Assembly (NCBI RefSeq): GCF_006575665.1 | Contig: NZ_CP041253.1 | Location: 3,509,001-3,573,000 of the forward strand | Length of the DNA: 64,000 nt | Direction of reading: 5' to 3' | DNA from: Echinicola soli | GTDB taxonomy: Bacteria > Bacteroidota > Bacteroidia > Cytophagales > Cyclobacteriaceae | Shown here: positions 1-8,633 of the stretch, one piece after another | How the letters are laid out: each line of letters starts with the position of its first letter | Numbering within the stretch: position 1 is the stretch's first letter | Program-made: the position numbers and the translations under genes | Notes under the pieces: generated by a model | Told to the model about the DNA's origin: nothing | Databases searched by the model: none | The model's input: only the letters and a program-made list of their open reading frames with translations

Positions 1-233
1 TAGACATAGCCGTCAGCTGCAGCATATACGGGCAGGCCTTGTCTTCCATCCGTTTTGATATCTATCCCACTGTGAAAGTGGTTAGGACGGATTTCGCTCA
101 TATTACCCGAGAGGTAATTGCGCTCTCCAGGCTTGATGGGGAATTGGTAATACCCTTTTTCTACTTGGGCAAATACAGTATTGCCTGCCGAGGTACAGAA
201 AAATAGCAGTAGGAGTAAACTACTTAATCTCAA
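1..233 (-). CDS. M23-family (LytM-like) metallopeptidase, 5' part only
   Basis: This is the N-terminal 77 codons of a secreted peptidase; the rest lies off the left edge. The frame opens with a leucine-rich signal peptide (LRLSSLLLLLFF, then a likely cut after VFAQ). About 50 residues in comes the stretch HFHSGIDI, the His-(x)3-Asp zinc-binding start of M23 peptidases, followed by an AAADGYV segment typical of the LytM fold. M23 enzymes cut peptidoglycan cross-bridges in the periplasm. A stop codon lies just upstream in this frame, so the start must be the TTG at 233. It overlaps the end of the upstream FAH-family gene by 14 bases, which implies translational coupling. Family assignment is firm; whether the protein is catalytic or a degenerate envelope protein cannot be judged from this fragment. 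Confidence 0.8.
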   Translation of the reverse strand, partial: MRLSSLLLLLFFCTSAGNTVFAQVEKGYYQFPIKPGERNYLSGNMSEIRPNHFHSGIDIKTDGRQGLPVYAAADGYV

Positions 234-831
234 AATCCATTAGTTTTTGGTCTTCGATATAGGCTTCAAGTCGGTCACCCGCGGTTACTTTTCCCACTCC
301 AGCTGGAGTGCCGGTAAAGATGAGGTCACCCTTCTTTAACGTAAAAAACCTGGAAACATATTCGAGAATGACACCAAAATCAAATAGCATCATGGAAGTG
401 TTGCCTTTTTGCTTTTGTTCACCATTGATATCCAAGTGGAAGTTGATATCCTTGATATCTTTGAAATCACTCACCGGAAGAAAACCGCCAATCGGTGCAG
501 ATCCATTGAATGCTTTGGCAATTTCCCAAGGCAGCCCCTTTTCCTTGCACTTTTGTTGAATATCCCTGGCGGTGAAGTCAATGCCGATTCCTATCTCGCC
601 AAAATAGCGATGGGCAAACTCCTTCTTGATAAACTTACCTTCCTTGTTGATTTTCAATACCAATTCCACTTCATGATGGACGTCATTGGAAAATTCAGGC
701 AGATAAAAAGGGAGGTTGTTTTTTATGAGCGCCGTGTCTGGCTTGAGGAAAACTACTGGATTATCAGGTCTTTCGTTTTCTAATTCCTCAATGTGTTTGG
801 CGTAATTTCGCCCTATAGCTATAATCTTCAT
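220..831 (-). CDS. Fumarylacetoacetate hydrolase (FAH) family protein
   Basis: A 203-residue single-domain FAH protein, the length of the short FAHD1/YcgM acylpyruvase type. The opening IAIGRNYAKH and the metal-binding residues Glu54 and Glu56 (HHEVELVL) and Asp85 (GIDFTARD) are visible. The segment FTGTPAGVG near the C terminus is a family signature. Members cleave or decarboxylate 2,4-dioxo acids such as acylpyruvates or oxaloacetate using Mg or Mn. It overlaps the start of the downstream M23 peptidase gene, so the two are probably co-transcribed, though no functional link is evident. The family is certain; the substrate is not. Confidence 0.9.
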   Translation of the reverse strand: MKIIAIGRNYAKHIEELENERPDNPVVFLKPDTALIKNNLPFYLPEFSNDVHHEVELVLKINKEGKFIKKEFAHRYFGEIGIGIDFTARDIQQKCKEKGLPWEIAKAFNGSAPIGGFLPVSDFKDIKDINFHLDINGEQKQKGNTSMMLFDFGVILEYVSRFFTLKKGDLIFTGTPAGVGKVTAGDRLEAYIEDQKLMDFEIK

Positions 832-977
832 GAAGAGACAGTATTGGATTTTTTAAGTTTTCACAAAGAAACAGTATAAGGGCGGATTATTAAAATGTTT
901 GGGATGGATAATGGCAGATTAAGCGAGGAATAAAGCCGTATATAGGGAAATTCGTTTATATAAAAGGCCTACCAAGC

Positions 978-1847
978 TTATGGCCACGGAATATAAGACT
1001 CATCTCCTTTGACCATTGGCCAGTCCCTGGCTTTCCACTTTTCCTTGGCTGCTTGGATGGTGGATTTGTCACTGGCTACAAAATTCCACTCAATAAAGCG
1101 TTCTTCAGGAAATGCAGGGCCACCAAATAGGATGATGTGGCTATCCTTTTTGATCTTAAGGGCGCACTGGTTATCGATTTTGGAGACCAGGAGATTGTCT
1201 TTTTCCACTACTTTGTCACAAGCATTGACTTCACCAGTGACGATACAAATGCCGATCTCTCCCTCCAAGTGCCCAACGATCTCCAGGTCATAGTCAGCAG
1301 AGGTTTTGATATCGATCATAAAAAGATCAGAATGCACGGGAACCGGAGAGGTTTTGCCATAGCCTTTGCCTGCCACCAAGGTGAAAGCAGCACCTTGGTC
1401 TTTCCACTGTGGTAGGTCTTTAGCATCTATATGATGAAACTGCGGTTCGATGAATTCCTTTTCCTTCGGGAGTGCTACCCATATTTGGTAGCCGTGAATG
1501 GGGTAGGTGCCGCCATCCCTCATTTTTGGAGGTGTCCGTTCGGTGTGTGTGACACCACGACCAGCTGTCATCCAGTTGACCGATCCGGGAGCGATGCGCT
1601 GTTTGGTGCCTAAGCTATCTTCATGAACCATTTCTCCTTCCAGCAGAAAAGTAAGCGTGGAAAGTCCGATATGAGGATGTTGGCCGATGTCCATGTAATG
1701 ACCAGGCTTTACCTCGGAAGGCCCCATATGGTCAATGAATACAAAGGGTCCCACCATTCTTTTGGATCTAAATGGTAATAGACGGCCTACTAAAAAGTCG
1801 CCAATGTCCCGACTTCTTTCGGGTATAATAAGGTCTGTATTGGACAT
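978..1847 (-). CDS. Pirin family protein
   Basis: A 289-residue bicupin of the pirin family. The four metal ligands known from human pirin line up here as His57 and His59 (QHPHIGL), His101 and Glu103 (GVTHTERT). The C-terminal half carries the pirin_C segment, including ILFGGPAFPEE. Bacterial pirins include quercetinase-like dioxygenases and regulators of metabolic enzymes, so the reaction cannot be assigned. It ends 130 bases before the FAH-family gene on the same strand and follows a small unknown gene. Cytoplasmic; no signal peptide. Confidence 0.93.
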   Translation of the reverse strand: MSNTDLIIPERSRDIGDFLVGRLLPFRSKRMVGPFVFIDHMGPSEVKPGHYMDIGQHPHIGLSTLTFLLEGEMVHEDSLGTKQRIAPGSVNWMTAGRGVTHTERTPPKMRDGGTYPIHGYQIWVALPKEKEFIEPQFHHIDAKDLPQWKDQGAAFTLVAGKGYGKTSPVPVHSDLFMIDIKTSADYDLEIVGHLEGEIGICIVTGEVNACDKVVEKDNLLVSKIDNQCALKIKKDSHIILFGGPAFPEERFIEWNFVASDKSTIQAAKEKWKARDWPMVKGDESYIPWP

Positions 1848-1870
1848 GTTACGTTAAGTTGGAATATGGA

Positions 1871-2365
1871 CTATAATTTAGCCAGATTCCACTTAAGTAC
1901 CAATGGTTGGGGAAAGAGAAAGTTCCTAAAGGCTGAAAAAAAGAAGCGCTTGCCTTTTCGTTCGAATTGCTCGCTTTGTTGTCTTTCTTGACGTGCCTTG
2001 GCTTTGTCCAAGTTGTTTAGGGAATATAATTTTAGCGTAAAAATGCCTTGGAATACTTCTACCTCATTGATATCCAGTTCCGTACGTTCTATTTCTTGAT
2101 TACCATAAATGACCGTAATCTCCATATCCCTGACGTTTTCAGCTCTTCCAACAGATTGGATCAGCGGAGTCAGGAGGTCATTAGTATGGACGTTATTGTT
2201 GGAAGCCACGTTATCGGTAAGATGAACCTGTACGGCCTTATCTTTTTTGACAGTAACTTTAGCTATAGCAAAGCCATCATGGATGAACAATCCAGGAAGG
2301 TATTCTACTTTGACGGGCATTTTGGGTGTCAGCTTTAGAAGCTGTATAAAGTCTTTTGCCAGCAT
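1871..2365 (-). CDS. Hypothetical protein, 164 aa
   Basis: I do not recognise this family with confidence. Residues 1-120 form a plausible alpha/beta domain beginning LAKDFIQLLKLTPKMPVKVEY, similar in style to small Bacteroidota DUF proteins that open with a short helix and a strand pair. Residues 130-155 are very basic (KAKARQERQQSEQFERKGKR) and are followed by a hydrophobic tail. There is no signal peptide or membrane helix. It lies 23 bases upstream of the pirin gene on the same strand, so the two may form an operon. Codon usage resembles its neighbours and the frame is clean, so it is probably a real gene. Confidence 0.6.
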   Translation of the reverse strand: MLAKDFIQLLKLTPKMPVKVEYLPGLFIHDGFAIAKVTVKKDKAVQVHLTDNVASNNNVHTNDLLTPLIQSVGRAENVRDMEITVIYGNQEIERTELDINEVEVFQGIFTLKLYSLNNLDKAKARQERQQSEQFERKGKRFFFSAFRNFLFPQPLVLKWNLAKL

Positions 2366-2960
2366 ATAATTATATGGTTCTGTTTACTAATAGGTTACGG
2401 TAATTTTAACCCTATGGACACAAAGATGACTAAAAAAGTGTACGATGTAAAATTTAAAAGTTAGAATAATTATACGATTTATACCTAAATTAATAAATAA
2501 GTACTCTTTCGAATACTATAAAAAGAACTTTATATAGTGTAAAGTGTTTTATGAGGTTGGTTTTAGAATTGATCAAATTTTATATTTAAATCTTAATTAT
2601 TTCAAATTAGTAGGTTAGTGTGCTTTATAGAAATGCAGGCCTAAAAAAACTACTGGTTTTCTCTTTTGTAGATTGAAAGTGATAAATTATTGTGATTATA
2701 CGGAATTGTGCAAGTAATCAAATTCATTAGAAGAAAGTCCACCAATTAAACGGATTGCCACGAATTTTTTTATGTTAATCATTGATTGATATAAGGCAGT
2801 TTGCTGAATATGCTCAAACTGGTAGAAAATCGTATAATCATATAAATTATATTGACTATCGGTAATTTTACACGTAGTGGTAGCATTCCAAAATGCGATT
2901 TCGAAAGTTAAGGAAGTCCCTTGGTGAGACCGGTTTAAGAAAAATGAGCAGGCCGTTAAG

Positions 2961-3006
2961 AAAATGAATTAGCTCGCGTCGTGGAACAGCGAGATCCATT
3001 CATTTT
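2961..3006. repeat. Two-segment stem-loop
   Basis: AAAATGAAT (2961-2969) pairs with ATTCATTTT (2998-3006), and inside it CTCGC (2973-2977) pairs with GCGAG (2989-2993), leaving an 11-base loop. It lies in the segment missing from the 37 kb repeat copy. It could be an RNA hairpin, a REP-like palindrome or a mobile-element end; nothing in the sequence decides. Confidence 0.5.
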
Positions 3007-3246
3007 CAGGCCGGAGCAGTTTTCATAAATTAAATTGGGTAACGTATTGTCCTCACTGGAAAACTTGTCCTTCCCAATTTAAAGGGCTCACCACCGGACT
3101 GGATTTTTGGTCCTTTTCATCAATGGAAATGCGTAGCATTCATGAAGACCTATTGAAAGCAATTTTGGCTCTATATGGAATATTGTGGGTAAATTATTCA
3201 CGGGATTGTCCAACTTGTGCGGAAAGTGCAGGGAAATAGTTTTGTT

Positions 3247-3420
3247 CCTACGGCACAAAGTCCCCTGGAGGCATCCTGATCTTACCAAGCTTAAATGCCC
3301 AGCGGCATTGGCCAGGACTCTCTCCTCACGGTTTTAGCCGACAGAAATGTCAGCAAGGATGCTCCTTGGGCATTAGCTTGGTAACAGAAATTGGAGACAG
3401 CATCCTAACAGTGCCGTAGG
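3247..3420. repeat. 174-bp inverted-repeat structure
   Basis: The arms share two conserved pieces. CCTACGGCAC (3247-3256) is the exact reverse complement of 3411-3420. The 20 bases at 3282-3301 (TTACCAAGCTTAAATGCCCA) match the reverse complement of 3367-3384 except for two extra bases. The apex contains a GAAA-capped hairpin (GACA-GAAA-TGTC). The structure could be two head-to-head copies of one repeat or a non-autonomous element. No coding potential was recognised. Confidence 0.6.
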
Positions 3421-4427
3421 TACTGACCATAGGCAAGGAAAACATATATCATTATCGACTGCATCAGGAGCATAGACACCCAATTCATCCGTCCGCGCAA
3501 TTCTTCGATCTTCAGAGCCCGCTAGCGCTCAGTTTACCCATAGTAAATCATAAATAACCTTAATTTTACACCTGAATAAAAGGACGGAAACACAATTTAT
3601 TCAATTATGCTTGGCTACGTGTATGATTGCGGAGACTCATATAAATTATTGTTCAAATGTAGATTAGGTGGTTATTTTTAATACCCTGTTTAGCAGGGAA
3701 AATGCATTTACCAAGTGAGCAAAATTAATGGAATTATGACTAACAGGCCTAATTGCCGATCCTCAAGGGTTGGACAGCTGACCATTGGTTGTACATATTA
3801 ACCCTTTCTGCGGTTATAGGAATATATCAACTTACTGAAAAGGATCAGGGAAATTGTTTTTGGATTATTCCCAGAAAGTGGTGCTTAATCCAGCCCAATG
3901 AAACGCATTGGGCCAATAGGTGATGATGAGACTACCTGCGGCCTGTAAGGCCAGCTAAAAATCTTCCTGTGCATATTGTTTGACTAGATGGAAGAACTGA
4001 GCTAGACTTTCAGCCTGCGTTAGCAGAATTTTTTTGGGCTTATGCCCCCAAGGCCTTGCCTTGGGTTAATGTCAGGAAGGCTTTCAGCCTGAGCGGCTAC
4101 AAGCGATTTTCAGGTAATAGGGCTCATTAACAGGGGGGTTAGGGTGGGTTTAACCATTCATCGTCCCAGGATCGATCGTTGGACGAGGAAAACACGGCTA
4201 GATTTAGCAACCCCAAAGAGACTGAATTTATTAAAAGCCTTTGCCCTGCCCTGTTTAAAGTAATACGATAAATTAATTTCTTTGACACCTATTTTCAGGA
4301 ATTTTCGTAAAACATAATAAGTGTGTTAATTAATTGTTAATCAGTAAAAAATGTTTAATTTATGACAAAAGAAATTCCTTGAAGGATGATTTTTCTTTTC
4401 ATATATGGAACATTAGGAGGGTAAGTT

Positions 4428-5096
4428 ATGAAATGGATTTATAGTATAAAAAGTAGAGTGACCATCGCAGTGTTATTGATGGTTTTATTCGTTTCGGTGT
4501 TCGTCAAGAATATGCTTGATGAAGAAAATGTATCCGACCTCACCACTTCCTGCTCGACTATTTACCAGGACAGGCTGTTGCCGGAAAGTTATATTTATCA
4601 CTTATCGGATTTTCTTAACAAGAAGCAACGACTCATTGATAAGTGTAATCGTCAATCGGATTTTAATGCGTTAAAAACATTAAATGAGGGTTTTAATGCT
4701 GAAATAGACAGTATAATAGTGGATTTTGAAGCTACTTATCTCACCGCTGAAGAAGCCAAGTCCCTTTCAGCGCTCAATGATAATATTCAGGCTTTATATG
4801 CTGCAGAAAATACTATGCAGGAGAAAGGGAATGCAGGCGAAGATTTTCAAATAGCCAAGGAAAGATCCAGCGAGTTGATTGGAAAAGCATCGGCAGAACT
4901 TCTAACGCTGTCGAATATTCAGTTGATGGTAGGCAAACAGGTAAATGATGATTCTAAGCGAATCATGGCCGGAAGTTCTATTCTCACACGCTTTGAAACG
5001 GCCATTCTAGTGGTGCTGGGATTGGTGATCAATGCCCTGATTTTTGGTGTGATCTCAAGTAGGAGTAAAGTAAAGCAGCGACCACATTTAAATTAA
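4428..5096 (+). CDS. Sensor-only four-helix-bundle (4HB_MCP-like) membrane protein
   Basis: A 222-residue protein with one membrane helix near residues 10-27 and another near 189-211. Between them is an all-helical extracytoplasmic region of about 155 residues. This is the topology of chemoreceptor four-helix-bundle ligand domains, but translation stops about a dozen residues after the second helix (SSRSKVKQRPHLN). There is no HAMP, signalling or kinase domain. The gene has its own AT-rich leader and a strong terminator, so it looks complete. Stand-alone 4HB_MCP proteins are known in Bacteroidota; their partners are generally unknown. A flagellar or chemotaxis role is not supported by the neighbours. 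Confidence 0.75.
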   Translation: MKWIYSIKSRVTIAVLLMVLFVSVFVKNMLDEENVSDLTTSCSTIYQDRLLPESYIYHLSDFLNKKQRLIDKCNRQSDFNALKTLNEGFNAEIDSIIVDFEATYLTAEEAKSLSALNDNIQALYAAENTMQEKGNAGEDFQIAKERSSELIGKASAELLTLSNIQLMVGKQVNDDSKRIMAGSSILTRFETAILVVLGLVINALIFGVISSRSKVKQRPHLN

Positions 5097-5119
5097 ATAG
5101 TTTTACATAGAACTTAAAA

Positions 5120-5153
5120 GGGGCAGTTTTCGTTGAAAATTGCCCCTATTTTT
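5120..5153 (+). terminator. Intrinsic terminator after the sensor gene
   Basis: GGGGCA-GTTTT pairs with AAAAT-TGCCCC around a five-base loop, followed by TATTTTT. It ends immediately before the ATG of the ABC exporter, which argues against the TTG at 5133 inside the hairpin being that gene's start. Confidence 0.8.
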
Positions 5154-6911
5154 ATGAGCAATATGTCAACGAAGAAGAGCGAAAGAAAAGTTACGATAGG
5201 CCACGTCTTTAAAACCATTATTTGGCCAAGGCGAAAACAATTGTTTATAGGCCTGTTTTTGATAATCATCAGTAGACTGGCAGGGTTGGTTTTGCCCGGG
5301 GCCAGTAAATACTTGATGGATGAGGTCATCCCAAACAATAATATGGAGTTGCTGAAGTGGTTGGTCATTGCCGTAGGGGTGGCGGTCACCATTCAGGCTG
5401 TTACTAGCTTTGCACTTACCCAAATTCTCAGCGTAGAAGCCCAACACCTTATCGCCAAGTTAAGGTCAAAGGTACAACGTCACATCATCCGCCTGCCGCT
5501 TCGGTTCTTTGACAATGCCAAAACGGGGGAGTTGGTTTCCAGGATCATGACAGATGTCGAAGGGGTACGTAATCTTGTAGGTACCGGTCTTGCCCAAATG
5601 ATCGGCGGAGTGCTGACCTCTGTGATTTGCTTGGGACTGTTGATTTATATCAGTCCGATGATGACCCTCTATGTGCTGGTTCCGGTGGTGATCTTTGGAT
5701 TGATCTCACTGAAGGCTTTTGAGAAAATAAGGCCTATTTTTAGGGAAAGGGGTAAAATCAATGCTGATGTAACGGGAAGACTCACGGAAACTTTGGGAGG
5801 TATCCGCGTCATCAAAGGCTTTAACGCAGAAGCCCAAGAAGTAAAGACTTTTGAAGAGGGAGTGCTTCGGCTTTACCTGAACATCAAGTCTAGTTTGACG
5901 ACTACCAGCATGGTCACGAGTGCGGCTACCTTACTGCTGGGACTTGCTTCGGCCGGGATTATGGGGGTAGGAGGCTATATGATTATGAATGAAGAGCTTA
6001 CCTTTGGTGATTTTTTAGCCTTTACACTCTATTTAGGCTTTATGATTGCGCCGATCGTACAGATGAGCAATATCGGAAGTCAGCTTACGGAAGCTTTTGC
6101 AGGTTTGGACAGGACGGAGGAAATCATGAACATTCCCCTGGAGGAGGATGAAAAGGAAAGAAATATTCAGCTTCCGGCTATCAATGGAGACGTGGAGTTT
6201 ACCTCGGTTAGTTTTGCATATGAAGACGGAAAAGATGTAGTCAAGGATGTAAGTTTCAAAGCTCCCGAAGGCACCATGACCGCCTTGGTAGGTACTTCAG
6301 GTTCTGGAAAAACGACCTTGGCAGGGCTGGTGGCGTCTTTTCTAAGCCCCAATAGTGGTTTGGTGACCGTTGATGGCCAAGACATTCAGCAGGTCAGTTT
6401 GTCCAGTTTTAGGAGCCAACTTGGTGTGGTGTTGCAGGATGATTTTCTATTTGAAGGGACTATCCGTGAAAACATCCGTTTCCCACGCCCAGATGCTACT
6501 ACAGAGCAGCTTATGCAAGCGGTCTTTGCAGCCCATGTCCATGAATTTACAGACAGGTTTGAGGATGGTTTGGATACCATGATAGGGGAGCGCGGAGTGA
6601 AGCTTTCAGGAGGGCAGAAGCAACGAATAGCGATCGCCAGGGCTATTTTGGCTGATCCGCGCATTTTGATCCTGGATGAAGCGACTTCTAACCTCGATAC
6701 CGAGAGCGAGACTTTGATCCAAGAGAGTCTCCGGAAGCTAATGAAAGGGAGGACCTCATTTGTAATTGCTCACCGGCTGAGTACGATTCGCCAGGCTGAT
6801 CAGATTCTGGTAGTCGAGAAAGGCGAGATCGTAGAGCGTGGCCAACATGATGAGCTGATGGAGAAAAAGGGCAGGTATTATGAGCTTTACACGTATCAGG
6901 CAAGGATATAA
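5154..6911 (+). CDS. ABC exporter, fused permease and ATPase
   Basis: A half-transporter of about 585 residues that would work as a homodimer in the inner membrane. The N-terminal 320 residues form a six-helix ABC_membrane domain. The C-terminal nucleotide-binding domain has Walker A (GTSGSGKTT), a Q-loop (VVLQDD), the signature LSGGQKQR, Walker B (ILILDEAT) and the H-loop (IAHRLST). Family members export lipids, drugs or peptides, and the substrate cannot be told from sequence. The start is taken as ATG 5154 (or 5163), because a TTG further upstream lies within the preceding terminator hairpin. No obvious operon partner. Confidence 0.93.
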   Translation: MSNMSTKKSERKVTIGHVFKTIIWPRRKQLFIGLFLIIISRLAGLVLPGASKYLMDEVIPNNNMELLKWLVIAVGVAVTIQAVTSFALTQILSVEAQHLIAKLRSKVQRHIIRLPLRFFDNAKTGELVSRIMTDVEGVRNLVGTGLAQMIGGVLTSVICLGLLIYISPMMTLYVLVPVVIFGLISLKAFEKIRPIFRERGKINADVTGRLTETLGGIRVIKGFNAEAQEVKTFEEGVLRLYLNIKSSLTTTSMVTSAATLLLGLASAGIMGVGGYMIMNEELTFGDFLAFTLYLGFMIAPIVQMSNIGSQLTEAFAGLDRTEEIMNIPLEEDEKERNIQLPAINGDVEFTSVSFAYEDGKDVVKDVSFKAPEGTMTALVGTSGSGKTTLAGLVASFLSPNSGLVTVDGQDIQQVSLSSFRSQLGVVLQDDFLFEGTIRENIRFPRPDATTEQLMQAVFAAHVHEFTDRFEDGLDTMIGERGVKLSGGQKQRIAIARAILADPRILILDEATSNLDTESETLIQESLRKLMKGRTSFVIAHRLSTIRQADQILVVEKGEIVERGQHDELMEKKGRYYELYTYQARI

Positions 6912-7061
6912 ATTAGAAAAAAGTATCAAGTAGCTAGATGCAAGTATCCAGTGGACCAATGCAATCACTGATCATTTAGTTGTGCTGAGGCCTCGCCCCA
7001 GCACTGCAGGGTATTAAGTATCCCGCTCAATAAGTTGGGCATGAAGTGGATGCCAACGGAT

Positions 7062-8633
7062 TTACTGGTTAGCCAGTACTTCAGATGGTGGCTTTATATT
7101 GTACTTTTCCTTTTTCCATTGGGGGATATTACTATAAACCTGCTGTAATTCGCTGAGTTTTCCTCCCAATTGACCTGCGTACTTTTTTGGGTGCTTTTGA
7201 TGTTCATTATAGATTTCTATGGCTTTTTTATAGACAGAAATTCCATCATATCCTGTTTTATTAAGGAAGTAGACCCAGTAAAATTCATTATTGGTCATTA
7301 GCCGAACCTCAATTTCAAGATCGTGTTTTCCTCCGGTGGTTTTCGTGTAGTTTCTTCTGTAATTCCACCAAGCGATGTCTTCCTTTGTGTACTTTTTTAA
7401 TTGGCTTTTTGATATGCGCTTCCTGTCCACCCAAACGGTGTATTCTGGGTTATTTCTCCATTCCTTCAATTGGAAGTTTGTGGGATGTTTTTTATCGGGG
7501 ACTGGAGGTGCAGGAATACTGTTCAATTTAGGGGCTTTATCTCTCTGTTCAGTGGACATTAAGTCCCATAACTGTCTCATGCGGTCAATGTCTATTTCTC
7601 GGTGGTCGACACTACCGTTTTTATCCATAATAGCTTGAAAACGCTGATAGTGCTTTTTATACTCTTCCAAATGATCATTTTGTGCACCAACTGGCTGTTG
7701 GGTGATGATGGGAGGTTGAGAAACTGGTTTGGATTTCTCTGTCTGCGGCTTCATGCTGAAAAGAACAGTTAGTCCCAAGGCCAAAGGAATGGCCATAAGA
7801 GTTTTCAATATGATGCTTGTTGTGTTTTTCGTTTTGCACATCATTTTCAGTCTGTTTTTGGTAAGTGAATATTTTGAATAGCTCGCAAAACGGTTTTGCT
7901 GTTGGTGGCCAGCGTAGGAAAGTAAAAGGGCCTGATATCCTTTGATATCGCCAAAGTGCCGGTTTACGGATTCATCGGCTAAATATTCGTGATTGAGCTG
8001 GATGGATTTTTTGTAAAAATATAGAATGGGATTGAACCAAAATATGGTTTTAATTAGCTCTATGAATAATATATCAAGGCTATGCCATTGTTTGGCATGA
8101 GCAATCTCATGATGGAATAACCGTGCATCCAATCGATTTTTTCTAAATTCTGCGGCGTTCACAAAAACATAATTCAAAAATGTAAATGGCGTATCTTTAT
8201 CGGTATCCATCACTACTTTGATCCCATCTTGATTATAGATTTGACGGATTTTGATCCGTTTACAAAAACTCCAAATACCCCGGATAAAACGTGATAGGAA
8301 CATCACAAGGCAAAAACCATAAATGAAGATGAACATTTGATCAATGGAGATGGCGGGCGCAATAGCTGATTGGTCAGCTAGTATAGGTTCCTGATCGGGA
8401 ACTTCCACTTCTATAGGATCAAGTGAGCTGGTTTCAGCAAAGACAGGAAGATGCTTCAGCTCGGGGGAGGATTGAAAAGGAGAATGAAAAAGTGGGGCCA
8501 GCAAGGAAAAGACCAAACTGCCGATCAGGTAAAACCTATTGAACCTGTATATTTTTTCCCTGGAGAGGAAAAGGTGGTAAGCTGAATAGAAGACCAATAG
8601 ACTAAAGGCCGACTTTATGAGGTAAACAATCAT
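7062..8633 (-). CDS. M56 family (BlaR1/MecR1-like) membrane metallopeptidase
   Basis: A 523-residue protein with membrane helices near the N terminus (about 5-20, 35-50, 100-120) and another near 280-295. The zinc-protease motif HEIAH sits at residues 175-179. This is the core of BlaR1-type anti-repressors, which cleave or trigger cleavage of a BlaI partner. The C-terminal part after residue 300 is hydrophilic and does not look like a penicillin-binding sensor, so the signal is unlikely to be a simple beta-lactam. Its start overlaps the stop of the BlaI gene by four bases, so the two are translationally coupled. Confidence 0.9.
   Translation of the reverse strand: MIVYLIKSAFSLLVFYSAYHLFLSREKIYRFNRFYLIGSLVFSLLAPLFHSPFQSSPELKHLPVFAETSSLDPIEVEVPDQEPILADQSAIAPAISIDQMFIFIYGFCLVMFLSRFIRGIWSFCKRIKIRQIYNQDGIKVVMDTDKDTPFTFLNYVFVNAAEFRKNRLDARLFHHEIAHAKQWHSLDILFIELIKTIFWFNPILYFYKKSIQLNHEYLADESVNRHFGDIKGYQALLLSYAGHQQQNRFASYSKYSLTKNRLKMMCKTKNTTSIILKTLMAIPLALGLTVLFSMKPQTEKSKPVSQPPIITQQPVGAQNDHLEEYKKHYQRFQAIMDKNGSVDHREIDIDRMRQLWDLMSTEQRDKAPKLNSIPAPPVPDKKHPTNFQLKEWRNNPEYTVWVDRKRISKSQLKKYTKEDIAWWNYRRNYTKTTGGKHDLEIEVRLMTNNEFYWVYFLNKTGYDGISVYKKAIEIYNEHQKHPKKYAGQLGGKLSELQQVYSNIPQWKKEKYNIKPPSEVLANQ

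Larger units (their letters stand above)
2901..3640. repeat. Mosaic repeat, long copy (blocks also found at 37385-37554)
   Basis: Three blocks match the compact repeat at 37 kb in the same order and orientation. Block A is 2901-2918 (18 of 18 bases), block B is about 3087-3166, and block C is about 3562-3640 (nearly identical). At 37 kb the same blocks are contiguous. Here A and B are separated by about 168 bases and B and C by about 400 bases. The B/C break is flanked by AATTTT at 3161-3166 and 3562-3567, a sequence present once at the corresponding point in the 37 kb copy. So either the 37 kb copy suffered deletions through short homologies, or this copy received insertions. Confidence 0.75.
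2366..4427. other. Gene-free 2 kb region of decayed repeats and hairpins
   Basis: No credible coding sequence was found here on either strand. Positions 2366-2880 are AT-rich and featureless. From 2901 the sequence holds repeat blocks shared with 37.4-37.6 kb, an inverted-repeat structure at 3247-3420, and a cluster of short GC-rich hairpins: AATGCC-CAGC-GGCATT at 3294-3309, GGGC-TTAT-GCCC at 4036-4047, CCCAAGG/CCTTGGG at 4047-4065 and AGGCT/AGCCT at 4078-4090. The 11-mer CTTTCAGCCTG occurs at 4007 and again at 4081. This is the look of accumulated REP-like or mobile-element debris. The final 150 bases are AT-rich and probably hold the promoter of the downstream sensor gene. Confidence 0.6.

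Noticed and set aside
3088..3288. 66-codon minus-strand frame in the repeat region
   Set aside because: It crosses repeat block B and one arm of the inverted repeat, is not kept in the 37 kb copy, and has no protein-like features.
5133..5153. TTG at 5133 as start of the ABC exporter
   Set aside because: It lies inside the terminator hairpin of the previous gene; ATG 5154 or 5163 is more plausible.
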